Assembly (NCBI GenBank): GCA_029817715.1
Contig: JARUPY010000087.1
Location: forward strand, 2,480,001-2,544,000
Reading direction: 5' to 3'
Origin: Melastoma dodecandrum
Taxonomy: Eukaryota; Streptophyta; Magnoliopsida; Myrtales; Melastomataceae
DNA: 64,000 nucleotides
Position 1 is the first letter of the stretch. The number at the start of each line of letters is the position of its first letter. The translations under genes were made by a program, and so were the position numbers. Under the pieces are notes generated by a model. It was not told where the DNA came from. It made no database searches and was given only the letters and a program-made list of their open reading frames with translations. Below are positions 10,625 to 22,170 of the stretch, piece by piece.

Positions 10625-11765
10625 CATGTAAAGATGGGTGCTCCAGGATGATAAGGAGCCGGTGGCCGTTGTCGGGAGAGTAGCCAGGGCTTGGTTGCCG
10701 ACGTCGCGTAGGAGGGGACAGAGACAGGTGCTGCCCTCGGGAAAACAAAATTACAGGCTAAAACGCCTAACCTCAGGTTGGGGATGCCGTTCACGGTTGG
10801 CTGCTGATGACACCTGGTTTGTGGGTAGAGAAACTAAGACTGAGGACACCGATTTAAGAATCATCGGGGGAAGGATTTAGACAGTCGGGGGAATGCGACT
10901 TGTGTGCCTCCACAGCTGGAGCCAGAGTTGCCAAGGCTGAATGGCAGCCGTCCCTTGACCTAGCATGGAGTAGGCTTGGGATTTTCACTAGTATGGTTGA
11001 TGGGATCCGATTATCAGCCGTTTGGGAGCTATCGGGGCCGTAAGAGGAGTATACGGAACTGCTGCAGTTGATTGGGCGTGTCGTCGGAAAAGGGAATCAC
11101 CAGGAGAAGCTTGCTAAAGTTGAGGGCATCGCCTGAACCATTGATGTTCATGTTCCATCCTCTACGTAGACATAAAAGAAAATTAAAAGTACACGGATTC
11201 ATCAAAAATTAAAATATAAGTGAAGGAAAGAATTTATCCGGAATCAATCGCATTAGACTAGGGAAGTAAATCGAAGCCATCGTGGGGAGCAAACTGAGAC
11301 CGCTGTGACATTGATGTACGAAGAAGAGGGGGGCTCGGCAGGCCGGAAAGCGACGTGATCTAGAAGATATGCAAAAGAATAAGAAAAAAAGACTAACTTT
11401 TCATAGGGAACGTAAACTGATCGTCACTTCCCACTCTCCTTTCTCTGTTCTTTTTTCCCAAGAAGCACCGTCTGTCATTTTTGTCTAAAGCCCGTCCCTT
11501 TTACAGTTTCTTTTGTCCTTTTTATTTTTTCAATGTAATATTACGTTTCCTCATTTTGATTTTATGGAATGTCAATATTTTTATTTGATTTTGTGTAGAT
11601 TTATTATTATTTTTAGTGATTTTCGATGATTTTAGATGATTTTTAGTGATTTTATTATTTTTTAGAAAAAATTGGGTTACAACAGTTACCCCTCTTTGTG
11701 AGAATGTTTGGTAAAATTTTCAAGCAAAGAATTAATGATAACCCAATTTTTTGAAAATGAATGAT
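10625..11765. other. Spacer, no gene recognised
   Basis: No conserved coding frame seen. A T-rich stretch at about 11500-11680 with repeated GATTTTTAGTGATTTT-like words precedes GGGTTACAACAGTTACCCCTC (11684-11704), a phrase common in dicot LTR elements, just before the tandem array. Confidence 0.45.
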
Positions 11766-12453
11766 AGGGTCGCGTTTGTTAATAAACGCTTGCCCAAAAA
11801 TGGCGTCGCATTTGTTAGAAAATGCATAACCAAGAGCTGGTAAGAAGCGGTGTAGCGTTTATACGAACGCTTAACCAAAAAGATTTGAAAATGGTATCAT
11901 GTTTGGACGCTCAACTAGGAGGATTGAAAATGGTATCGTGTTTGTACGAATGCTCAACCAAAAAGAATTCAAAATTGTGCCACATTTGGACGAACGCTCA
12001 ACCAAATTGAAGGTGGTATCGCGTTTGTGCGAACACTTAACCAAATTGAAGGTGGTATCGCGTTTGTACGAATGCTCAACCGAATTGAAGGTGGTATCGC
12101 GTTGGTACGAACGCTCAACCGAATTGAAGGTGGTATAGCGTTTGTACGAATGCTCAACCGAATTGAAGGTGGTATCGCGTTTGTACGAACGCTTAACCAA
12201 ATTGGATATAAATTTGCATTTTTTAGTAAACGTTCAGTCGAGTAGCATCGCGTTTGTCAGTAAACGCTTAGCCGAATGGTGTTGCATTTGTTAGTAAATG
12301 CTTATCCATGGTATAGCATTTGTTAATAAACTCTTTAACCAACTTGAAGATGACATTGTGTTTGTCAGTAAATGCTCAGTCGAGTGGCGTCGCGTTTGTT
12401 AGAAACGCTTAGCCGAGTTGAAAACGGTATCGCGTTTGTTATTAAACGCCCAA
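11766..12453. repeat. 39-bp tandem array with hairpin-forming units
   Basis: The core (about 12010-12200) is made of 39-bp units with starts 39 bp apart (12012, 12051 and on): GGTGGTATCGCGTTTGTACGA then ACGCTCAACC(A/G)AATTGAA. Flanking units are more diverged and vary in length. Each unit holds an inverted repeat, such as GCGTTTGTTAATAAACGC (11772-11789) or GCGTTTGTCAGTAAACGC (12250-12267). At 11808-11825 and 12284-12301 both arms have changed together to GCATTT...AAATGC. As 39 is 13 codons, long open frames run through on both strands; they look like by-products. Confidence 0.9.
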
Positions 12454-12589
12454 AGATTACACTAAGAGGGTGAATTAGTTTACTTCTATTTAAGGATTTC
12501 TTTAACGCTTTTTCACAACCCTTACAATGGAAGCAAGTTGCTGTAAAACAGAATCTTTCGTCCAGACTTTTGTAATTACAGAATGTGTG

Positions 12590-12780
12590 AAATGGATTTT
12601 GAAATGAATTCGGAGAACACAAAGGTTTTTATAGTGGTTCGGTAAATACACCTACATCCACTTTCGGCCGTTTTCACTAATACTTTGAAATAGTGATTAC
12701 AGTGTAGAAGATAAAACCTTTGGTGGTATAAGAAAACAATTTCGTTAACCACGGGATGGTAAGACTAGCTTTACCAAATC
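12590..12780 (-). repeat. Copia-like LTR fragment
   Basis: On the minus strand it holds GTGGATGTAGGTG...TACCGAACCAC (about 12635-12663), a motif of the kind common in the transcribed part of plant Ty1/copia LTRs. No ends or coding region were found. Confidence 0.35.
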
Positions 12781-12959
12781 AACTAGACTTGGCGAGCACA
12801 TAAACCTGATTGGAAGATTCAGCATTCTGTGACGCAGTAGCGGGCTGTCCTCTCTGTGGATCCGCAATCAGGCTCGATGAGGCTTTCTCCACGTGTTCGG
12901 ACGTCGTCAGATGGGCTCCGCTTTTTGTATTTTTTATATAACCTGCAAAACAATAAAGA

Positions 12960-13990
12960 TAAATGTCTACAGAAGGCTGCGGTCCCTCACCACTTGCGCC
13001 TGCTACGGAAACCTTCTCTTCGACCTGTGGTACGCCCACCGGGTGTTATGGACTGTTGGCGCACGCGAAAGCTCTCGGTAGCGTGTTAAACCGAATCCGA
13101 TCGTCGATCGGAAGTTAACGAAAAATAAGGAGACAAAGAATGTACGTGGTTCGATCAATCGACCTACGTCCTCGGGGTTGAGACCCTCTCTAACCCCCTC
13201 GACCTACCCGAGTACAAGATCCCGCTTTTCCGGTAAGAAATAACCCCGAAGTGTTTTCCATGTTTCCCCAACACACACCCTTTCTTTACCGACACACTCT
13301 TTGCACTCGTATATCCCTCTTCTATGCTCTCAGGATTTGGTCTCTCTCATACTTTCATTCGCTTCGTATAACGACACTTATTTATAGAATAGATGGCCCC
13401 AAAGATATCGAAAATCTGGTAGGTAAATATATTATGTGATATAATCAGATATCACCCAAGATATTTCCCCAAGAGATATATTCTCTCACCTTCTGTATAT
13501 AACGAGCGAATCTAATATTCTCCAAATTGCAATATAACCAACTTTGGTCCATAAAATCCTAACACAGACAGCTTCTCCGACCAAGTCCTTCAGATCCGCA
13601 GCCACCAACGCATATGGAGTGGCTTCACCAATGCGCAACTGCTACAAATAAACAAACAAACAAACAACAATATAACAGACTATAGAAGGTTGTAGGCCAT
13701 TCACCGCTTACGCCTGCTACGGACTCCTTCTCTCTGGCCAACTATGTACGCCAACTCGCCAACCAACAACCCTTCTCCCCAGGCCCTATTGCACGCAATC
13801 CGACATTACGGACAATGTTCCGATCGAGTCCCTCGAATCCCTAACCACCGGCGTCTCCAGAGCAGCTTCACAATGATCAACAAGCTGTAGTCACCACCTG
13901 CGAGAACGCTCGCCTAGAGAATCCATCTTGCACACTCACACACATGTTAAAGCACCATAATAACGTTGTAGGAATTGCCAAGACTAACCA
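12960..13990 (-). repeat. Copia-like LTR remnants with flanking direct repeat
   Basis: GGACGTAGGTCG...CGAACCACGTAC on the minus strand (13143-13172) again resembles copia LTR sequence. A possible LTR spans 13084-13564 (minus-strand TGTTAGG start, TTAACA end) but the flanks TAGCG and CAGAC do not match. Outside it, about 12967-13020 and 13680-13733 are similar direct repeats (ACAGAAGG...TCACC.CTT.CGCCTGCTACGGA). No coding frame is present. Confidence 0.35.
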
Positions 13991-15140
13991 CGCTCAGTTA
14001 CAAAACTAGAAATGAATTGTTTTTGTGTTTTTCTTTTATACAGCGGTTATCTCCTTTTGTTTAAGGAAATTTATTTTTCTAAAAATCAATTACGACCAAA
14101 TTCATTCCCATAACTCATAAATTATTTGGGAATCATTTCTGATTGATTTTGCATCAATCAGATTAATCAATCATCAAATATTCCAATATAGAAGGTTGGC
14201 GCCAGATTTAGTCAACTACCATTTATAGTTGGAAAGAAAAAATATTTTACTTCCAACCTGGGAATTCTGATTATAGGGTTGTGCATTTATCCGTTAGGGA
14301 CTTTCAAAATTAATTTTGTTTTAATTTGAAAGTTTAATCCCATAGAAGGTTCGACCAGAATAAAGGGATAACCTTCTATTATTGGAAATAATCTATCATT
14401 TATTTTTAAAATGAGATAATTCGCTGCAGATAAGTTTGTTATTGTATCTGGACGAAATTAATGTGAAAAATTCAATTGGAAATATTTTCTAAATAACATT
14501 ATCTCTTAACATAAGGTTAGATAGGTATTTCCAAAATTGACAAGATAATTTCCTTGAATAGGAAAAATATCTTAATTTCGAATTTTAATGATTTATCTTT
14601 CCAGATAATTATTTTAATATTAATTCAAATAATATTTCTAGGAATATTCTTATTTTGAATATATAAATTAATTAAGATAATTAATAATTAATTAACCACT
14701 AATTAATTATTAAAATATCTAATTATGGAAATATTTTCTAATCACATTATTTGATCTGAAATTATCATTGGAGGATGAAAAAAATATTTTCGTGATATTT
14801 TTTGCTTATTAGAAAGCATATCATCGTTACAGGGGGTTATAGCTTCTATAGAGTCATAGCAGGTCAAACCCGCTGTGTGATACATCATCAAAACCATATC
14901 AACAAGATATCTCCTATGTAAATTAGGAACAATAATGATTGTTAGAACACTAAAGAAATAAAATTTGCATCGGAATGAGACCACTTGTAATATCGGCGTT
15001 GATTGGAGAAAGATACTTTCCAATGGTTGAAGCTGTTTGGATCATCGAGATCGCCTTCATTCAGATTAAGACATAAGGTCATGCGTGATTGATAGTCGGA
15101 TTACTTCGCTTTGCTGGAATTGAAACACTGACGAGATGCG
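13991..15140. other. AT-rich spacer, no gene
   Basis: Strongly AT-rich from about 14040 to 14760, with many TTAATTA and AATATTT words. No coding frame with recognisable homology. Confidence 0.55.
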
Positions 15141-15142
15141 AT

Positions 15143-15235
15143 GCGCATGTAGGCTTTCCCATGTAGGCTTTCCCAATGTAGGCTTTCCCATGCGCTTTGC
15201 TGGATTGGTGAGATGCGCATGTAGGCTTTCCCATA
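15143..15235. repeat. Short local repeat CATGTAGGCTTTCCC
   Basis: The word (C/A)ATGTAGGCTTTCCC occurs four times within about 90 bp. Two copies are preceded by the palindrome ATGCGCAT. The larger phrase with CTTTGCTGGA also recurs. Confidence 0.7.
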
Positions 15236-15449
15236 CGTTGATCCAAAAGTAAAACCCTAAATCACTCCAACCGTGAGAAAATAGAGCAGATCTTTCCCAT
15301 CGTCCCACTAAGAGCATCAAGGCGAGCGAACTTCGAGATTTCGGTAAATACAAGGTGCCATTAATGGTCGCTAATTTGTATTGATCGTGAAGAGAGGATG
15401 AAGACGTTTGAAATTTCGAAGAGAAGGTGTTCTGTGAGCACGCTATTTC

Positions 15450-16440
15450 TAATTCTTTTTAGAGAGGGGTCATACGTTGACAACACAATTTTGGGCCAAT
15501 TTAGCTTAGCTCATGGGTACCGATTGGGTCACGGCTAAAATTTCGTGTCCGATACTCCCGTGATTTCGGACATGTAACCGCCGACATTCGTCAACTGTTA
15601 AGACATGTCGACGAATTGTTTAGACATGTGCGTGCAGTTTTGTACATGTCGTTTTACTTTTCAGATATGTGCACCTAATTCTATACTTGTTGATTCACTA
15701 TTTGTACTTGTGCTTTCGGTTTCTGTACATGTTCGATCACTGTTCCTATTTGTGGCACCATTTTTTTTACATGTCATTTCACTAATAGTTTATGTGCATC
15801 TACTATTCAAACATGCCGGGTCATTGTTAATACAAGTGCATGTTATATTTCTACATGTCGTTTCGCTGTTCTTACATATAATCACTCTGCACGTAGAATT
15901 CTTAAACACTAAGCATAGCATTCAATTTGTGATTCCTGGGGAAGCGTAAGGGTCGGTTTTTATAGGTTTCTTCTGAATTCTGGTCCTCTGGCATTATTAA
16001 TGAATACATGGTCGATGTCGCATACTTGTGAAGCCGCAATCGCAGAGTTTGTTCATGCTTTATATCTCTCAACTCCCTCATTAGTTAGACTGCAGTCCAG
16101 TTGCGATTCTTCCGTCCAAAATGCGCAATGCCTCGGAGTGTCGCCTCTCTGCCTATAGCTTGTTCACCCACCTAATGACGAGAATGCCGTTGTATTATCC
16201 GTCGACGTACCGACCGGAGACATTGATGGACGAGGTGCGATTATCCCGAGGCGCGTTTTTTGTAGATTTAGATTTACAGATGTGGATGCGTAATATAAAT
16301 GCATATCAAAAGTAAAATTTTGGAACAATCACCACCTTTTCACATGCTTAGAATGTAAAAGTTAGTAATTAGGAATCCTCAAACCCACTCTCATTTCCGA
16401 CTCAAACAAGTTTTCAAAAATAAGTCGGTGGCGACCCCGT
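15450..16440 (+). repeat. Possible old Tat/Ogre-type LTR
   Basis: A stretch holding the 21-bp array, a TATA-like box (about 15957) and, at its right end, GTCGGTGGCGACCCCG (16424-16439), whose TGGCGACC matches the primer-site start of elements A-C. The left boundary is not visible and no pol remains. Inference from context only. Confidence 0.35.
15604..15905. repeat. 21-bp degenerate tandem array
   Basis: About 14 diverged units of 20-22 bp, alternating ACATGTCG(T)TTCACTGTT-like and CATGTGCA-like versions, so there is also a period near 42 bp. Since 21 is seven codons, a 114-residue frame stays open (15605-15949) and reads as hydrophobic heptads. It lies in what may be the U3 of an old LTR, with a TTTTTATAGG box at about 15957 and a primer-like TGGCGACC at 16429. 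Confidence 0.7.
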
Positions 16441-17260
16441 AATAATTTTCTAGGTTTAACAATAACATATTTCTTCAGAGCCGTTTTTGGGTGAGGAACG
16501 ACGACACGGGATATGGTCCTTAGTGAGGCCTACGCGCACAATGGAATTGGAGACGATCGGTGAAATGCTCAGTAGGCCCATTTTGGAACCAAGGTAGAGT
16601 CCAACCCTGTTCCCTTCCGTAGTATCCGACGCTCGAGTCGTGACGTCGACCGGATAGGCCTTGAGGGAGCGAGCCTGGATCCTCCGGTTCTCCGAATCAC
16701 CACGGACGTTCGAGGCCAGAGGGTGCACGTACATGATGTACCATGAGTTGTTTCATATAGGGTTGCTTTTGTGTCTAGAAAGATTATGTCCCATGTACAA
16801 GCTCTGATTGGGCATGATTGAGGCCGTGAGGGACTTGGCTGCACCGTGGCATCACGCTTAGGGAGAAGTCAAGGTGTAAATGTGTAATGACAATGAGTAA
16901 GAGATGGGCCGCATCTAGAGCAACCGGTGTTGTATTGACATAGACAATTCCGCAGAATGGGTGATACATGCTGCAGGCCTGGAGGAGCCCCAGGGGTGCT
17001 GTCTGCTTCTGGAAAGTGTTAGTGAGGATCCAAGAAGGTCGTGGAGCCGCCGAAGGGAAATTCCAATCTAGGACAAAGGTGTTGTCTAACTACATAGGGT
17101 TCTCTACGTGTTTGTGTGGAGCTGCACGAGTTAAACCCAACCGGATGGCTTCTGCCGCTAGTCTTATTCGTAGTGCAGAACCCAAACCACAATGATTGTG
17201 GAGTTAATCACTGTACTCAATACATAACCTCAATTGGAGAGTTTTTGGAGTTAGTCATAG
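16440..17260. other. Spacer, no gene recognised
   Basis: Overlapping short frames on both strands, none resembling a known family. Likely transposon-derived given the flanks. Confidence 0.4.
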
Positions 17261-17269
17261 GACATATGT

Positions 17270-17585
17270 GCACAACCCATCGGGTTGCTGATTGTGGAAA
17301 AGATGAAGGGCTATTTATAGCATCATTTACATAAGTGTTCTAGTACCTTTTGTTAGTATTACATTTATGGAGAAGCCTCCAGGCTATTTGCATTACCTTC
17401 TACATTAGTGTCTTTGTATTTACTGATTGTCTTGTAACAACTATAAGTGTTTTATAGTGAATCTCATCCTACGAGTGTGAAAAGTGGACGTAAGATATTG
17501 TCGAACCACTACAAATTTTTCGCGTCTCATTTACTTTGTTTACCAACGGTTCTCTAACTGATCATTCAGTAAAAACCTTAACATA
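17270..17585 (+). repeat. Copia-like LTR 3' part
   Basis: A TATTTATAG box (about 17309) is followed, some 180 bp later, by GTGGACGTAAGATATTGTCG then AACCAC (17486-17511), the plus-strand form of the motif seen at 12635 and 13143. The end may be CCTTAACA (about 17582). No coding region adjoins. Confidence 0.35.
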
Positions 17586-17589
17586 AGCA

Positions 17590-18895
17590 AATCAATAGAC
17601 ACACGCTCCATTAGGGCAAAGACTCCAAAAGTCCTATATCAAATCTCTATGAGGTACATCAATTTTTTAAGGTTATGGTCGAGCAATCACTGCTTGGTAG
17701 TGAAATATCTGCAAGGTTATATACCAACTTCTGACTACAACAAGTGCCTTTAAGGACTTAGAGTAGACTTTGCTGATTACACCTCGGCCAGCCAAATCTG
17801 CAAGGACTTTATAGCAGATGCCTTATGGTTCTGCATAAACCAGCTTATACTTAGGGTTATATGATTTATAGAAATCTGACCTTCCGTTGCTGGGTTTATT
17901 AGTCGTGAAAAGTTAAAAAAGGACATAACACTAATTGACCCCATTTTAATGCCATTGTTACATCAACATATACTTTAATTGTTAAACACGTCCATTGGCA
18001 TGTCGTATAGTTAAGACATGGAAATCACTCATGTGCAGACCGAAAGGTTACAATTAGGTTGTCTTTCATAATCTGCGTTGCGTTTTGATTTCATTAAGGC
18101 AACCACATTTTTTTTCACTTTTTTGGGTAACGAATCTGTTCGTTTTCCTAATATTTCTAACTTGTTATGCGAGAAAAGTCGCACTGAAAGTGTTTCCACG
18201 GCCTCGAACTGAAATGGGTTTCCACGTTAAAAGTCAGGTTAGTTAACAAGACAAAATTACTCATCTCTAATTCCTTTGTAGCTAAATTTCTTTTAGTTGG
18301 AGTATATTTGAATTGATTGATCTGGATAGAAATATTTGATTATTCTAAAAAAATTTGAACCAATTTTGCAGATATTTATATATAATGTAATAAACCACTC
18401 ACACTCCTAATTACTCACAATCCTATTCCCTTTATGAGGTATAAATGAGCGGAAATGTTGGAATTGGCTGAAGTCCATCCAACCTACTCGTAGTTTGTAA
18501 TTATTCAAATACTCGTATTAACATTCTGACCTACCAAACCTTATGAGAAACCAAATACTCGTAGTGCCACGGTTACTTAGTTTCGAGGGATTTGATTATT
18601 CCGATCTGCGGAAGGCACGGGGATAACCATTTCTTGCCATTCATGTGTCACGGCTAAGGATAGGATTAGGTTTCATTCATTAAATTATTCCCTTCATTAC
18701 GTGGTTGGAAGACATGATCGGATGGAGCCTCGCCGTTCATCGACTGTGGTGCAAGGAGGAACTGGAGGGTGCCACGATCCCCCCCCCCCCCAACTTCTCT
18801 GGTCCCCAAGCTTCCCCTTAATGAAGTTTACCATACCACTAAAGCATTTTTCTTTTCTTTTCGTGGGCTATGCTGCTAGCATCCCCCTTGTTGCT
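17590..18895. other. Spacer upstream of the glycine-rich gene
   Basis: AT-rich, with no coding frame of note. A run of 13 C residues lies at 18779-18791. Confidence 0.5.
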
Positions 18896-18902
18896 CCACC
18901 TC

Positions 18903-18910
18903 TATATATA
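18903..18910 (+). promoter_or_regulatory. TATA box of the 93-residue glycine-rich gene
   Basis: TATATATA in the context CTCTATATATACAAAGCAAG. The pseudogene at 41.4 kb keeps a decayed version (CTCTACATATACGAAGCAAG), which supports it as the shared promoter. Confidence 0.65.
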
Positions 18911-18995
18911 CAAAGCAAGATTCATGTCCATCATCCCCAAACCACAGTAACAGAACAACCCGATAACTTTTTGATAACTCGAGGCTCAACTGAGA

Positions 18996-19277
18996 ATGGT
19001 TTCTCTGTCCAAGTTGCTCGTCCTGACTCTCCTGGGTGCACTAACGGCGGGCACGGTGACAACCAGGGTGTTTTTGAGCGAAAAGACTTCTCCCGTTGAG
19101 CAGCAGGACTTCTTCGTTGGATCGGGCTTTGGCAGTGGCATTATTGGAGGAGGCGGAGGTGGGGTTATTGGAGGCGGGGCCATTGGAGGAGGAATAGGAG
19201 GTGTGTACGGTGGGGAAGGCGGCTATCTGGGTGGTGGCCTTGGAGGATTGGGAGGTGGCATTGGAGGCATTCCGTAA
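18996..19277 (+). CDS. Small secreted glycine-rich protein (93 aa)
   Basis: A single-exon gene starting at ATG 18996. Residues 1-22 or so (MVSLSKLLVLTLLGALTAG) form a signal peptide. A short linker with TTRVFLSEKT and QQDFFVG follows. From about residue 46 the protein is built of GGG, GGGIGG and GGGLGG blocks and ends in GGIGGIP. Such proteins are usually exported to the cell wall; the molecular role is not known. The TATA box is 86-93 bp upstream. The linker resembles that of the 166-residue protein at 42299 (TSRVLNSAER...EEKAFFPG), so these are paralogues. The ORF is intact, unlike its copies at 3.6 and 41.4 kb. An overlapping longer frame from 18701 is a shadow. Confidence 0.85.
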   Translation: MVSLSKLLVLTLLGALTAGTVTTRVFLSEKTSPVEQQDFFVGSGFGSGIIGGGGGGVIGGGAIGGGIGGVYGGEGGYLGGGLGGLGGGIGGIP

Positions 19278-22170
19278 ATGCATCAATGTCTATAAGCATA
19301 CTACTGTATATGCCTAAATAAGTTGCGGATCCTCGTACTTTCTATTTAAATGTCTTTGTGTGTTACTTTTAACTGTTTCTGGCGAATAATACCGGGTGTC
19401 ATTTTCGATTAAGAAAAGTTGCAGATAAGGTTCAAGAACCCTTGGATTACTAAAGTATCACGCATAATCATATGCTTGCAACCATTTCCATGATGATTCT
19501 TTCCAATATCTTCATGATGGTTCATGCCATTCGGATTCGAGTCTCCCCATGGTCTTCCAACAAAACCCAACAAGTAATCTAGTCCATCGGCATATCCCAG
19601 CAGGCGATCTAGTCCGGGCATGACACCAATCCAGTCTCCAACCTCGCGTCATGTTGTTGAGCGACGATAACTAATTAATTGGCGTGTTATATTTTTTTCC
19701 AAGCAAATTCGTTCCTGCTAGTTGGAATAAACCTAGCAATTCGACTAACTAAATAACGATGATGTTCCAGATAAAGCAAGGTACTTGCGACCGCCACGAT
19801 CTCGCGTTCCCAATTCAGCAACTCGTCCGCAAAGGAGGGAGCGTTGGGGCAGAATCAAGAAAGTCGGGATTGCCATGGTTGCGGGTCAATTGGGGCAAGG
19901 ACGCCCACAAATTACATGAAAAGGGAGAATTGCACTATCATTACTTTTCTCATTAAAATCTAAGCGAAATTACATTAGTTTATTTCGCATTACGTCCTTT
20001 ATCTCGTGAGCAGGTATAGGTGCTCCTCACATGAATGGTACACAACTCCTATGACAAAGGCGAGGGTGGTAGGGTGGCAACGCTTCAAGCCAAAGACTTG
20101 TTGCAGTTTCATCAATCATTCGATTCATGCGGACAAAGACGCGCTGGCGAAACAAAAAAAAAAGTACCAAAACTTTACTTCACCTTTCTTGCAAAAAGCG
20201 AAGTTACATGAGCAAACATCGTTTCTACTCTAAAAGAAACAAGTCGTAAGAACTCACTTGTTTTCTCGTCATCTCTTTTATAGGTACACGAGCAGCCTTA
20301 TACAAGAATACATGGCAAGAGTAGACTTCGTCAATCCTTTGACTCCATAGGACAAAGAAACAATGGCGAAAAGATATGAAAGGGAGTATCTATCCAATTT
20401 TAATACTTCCTATATCATAACGAGTTACATGAGCTCACTTGTTTGTCCGCCCTTTAACGAGTGTAGGTACATGAATAACCTACATTACGAACAAATGTGT
20501 GGGCAGTTGGGTGGAAAATCTCGAGCCAAAGTTTCGAGATTACCTTTGTCATCATCAAGAATCATCACATAGAAGGGAGTACAACATACTTCATTTCCTA
20601 GCAAGTTTTCTTTTTATTCCCCAACTGGAATCCCGTTTTCCGCTTCCCCAAGCCAAAGTCGATTATATGAGCACACTGCATTCCCCAACGCGAGTTGGAT
20701 ATGCAGGTATGTTCTTCCCCAGCAACACTCGAGACGGGCACCTCCACCTCATCTCCCGAGCAGGTACCCAACTACATTATTTCCCCAGCGAAGTCATACA
20801 CCCCAAGCGAGAGCCGAGACAGCCGCAAGGATACCACTACTTTTTCACGAAACTCGAACATGCTCAAACTCCATATAATATCGCCAAAGAGGTTTGTTTA
20901 CCCAAAGGTATACATTTCCTAAGCATTCGCATGGTTATTTACATCATCGAAATTTTCACATTAAGAAAATATTTCTGGGCAAGAATCAGAGAAGGCAAAC
21001 CCAATCTTCAAACACTTACCCAAAGAGCGATGAGTGTAAACACAAAAAAAAAAACCTTCTAAACAAGCGACAGGAACGATAAAGAATCCTTTGACAAAAG
21101 ATACTTAGATCGGGATGAGATCGAGCATTTCTTCTCTACCCCAAACACATCACATTAACTATTGTTAGCCCCTCCGAGCCAAATTTGATGTCTCCATAAA
21201 TGGTACCTCCTCTGAGTCTAAAGATCGTCTCACATCGAGGTTAAAGGAGATCATATAGTTAGAACTGGAAGCGATGGACCACATAAGCGAACACTTACTC
21301 AAGGTTCAAGCGAAGAGGTACCTTTTAGCGGACATGCTTGCCAGTTGAGCTGTACCCAGGGATGAAAACCTTCAAGAATTCTGCAAGACGTACAAATCCT
21401 CAAGGAGTCCAAAGTATCTCCAACAAAACAGGGAGAAAGAATGAAAATGGGGGAGATCTCTACATACAAAGAAAAAGAAAACAAAATCAGCGCAAAGACC
21501 AAAGTCTTCAAGAGCAAAGCGCGAGAGAAAATCGAAAGGGCAAAAATAAAGCATCATGGCTAACATGAAAGGTCGCAAGAGCAAATGTGTTATTTTTCTG
21601 ACAAATCAAGAGAAACATGTTCGCCAAGGTGGATCGCCAAAGTTCACCATACAATCAGTCATCGATCCCCAATGGAGAGCCTCGACCGGCACGCTGTCGA
21701 AATGATGGAGGATTTGCTCGGACGGTGGAACCTCTACAGTCCAATAGCTTCCGATGAGGTCCTTAGACACATTCCTTCAAACGACGAATTTAAAGCCTTT
21801 GTCAATAAAGCCTTATTACAACCCTGATAAAGACTCCTTCAACAGGTACATGAGCATCCAAGTCAAAGGAATTCTAAAATCCAACCAAGACGACTTTCAG
21901 AAACAAAAGTGAGCCATGAGAGAAGTCAAAAGCCCTTCTCCGATCTCACCCAAAAGCAATATTAATAAATTTTATCAAAGTGAATCACGACGCGCGTGAG
22001 TTTCACATCATACATACTTGATTGCTCCCCGTATTTCACAGAGTTTTATTTATAACTAATAGTTTTCTTGATGGCATTCTTAGGTATATGTCAGACCAAT
22101 AACATCCCAAAATTGACAATTTGGGGAATCTATGTTATCCTTGCGAGAAAATTTTCTCAAATTCTCTCGT
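19278..22170. other. Spacer, probably interior of an old LTR element
   Basis: No conserved domain seen. The phrase GGTACATGAGC or GTTACATGAGC recurs with changes at about 20201, 20285, 20423 and 21845, hinting at a degenerate dispersed repeat. Frames of up to 187 codons (20499-21062) show no recognised motif. The right end has a polypurine tract and LTR start at 22171-22185, so this stretch may be the 3' interior of that element. Confidence 0.4.

Noticed and set aside
11822..12245. Frames of 60-110 codons in the 39-bp array
   Set aside because: Repeat length is a multiple of three, so frames stay open on both strands. No start context, signal or family seen.
20499..21062. 187-codon plus-strand frame
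   Set aside because: No recognisable domain, poor composition, and it lies in a stretch likely to be old retroelement DNA.
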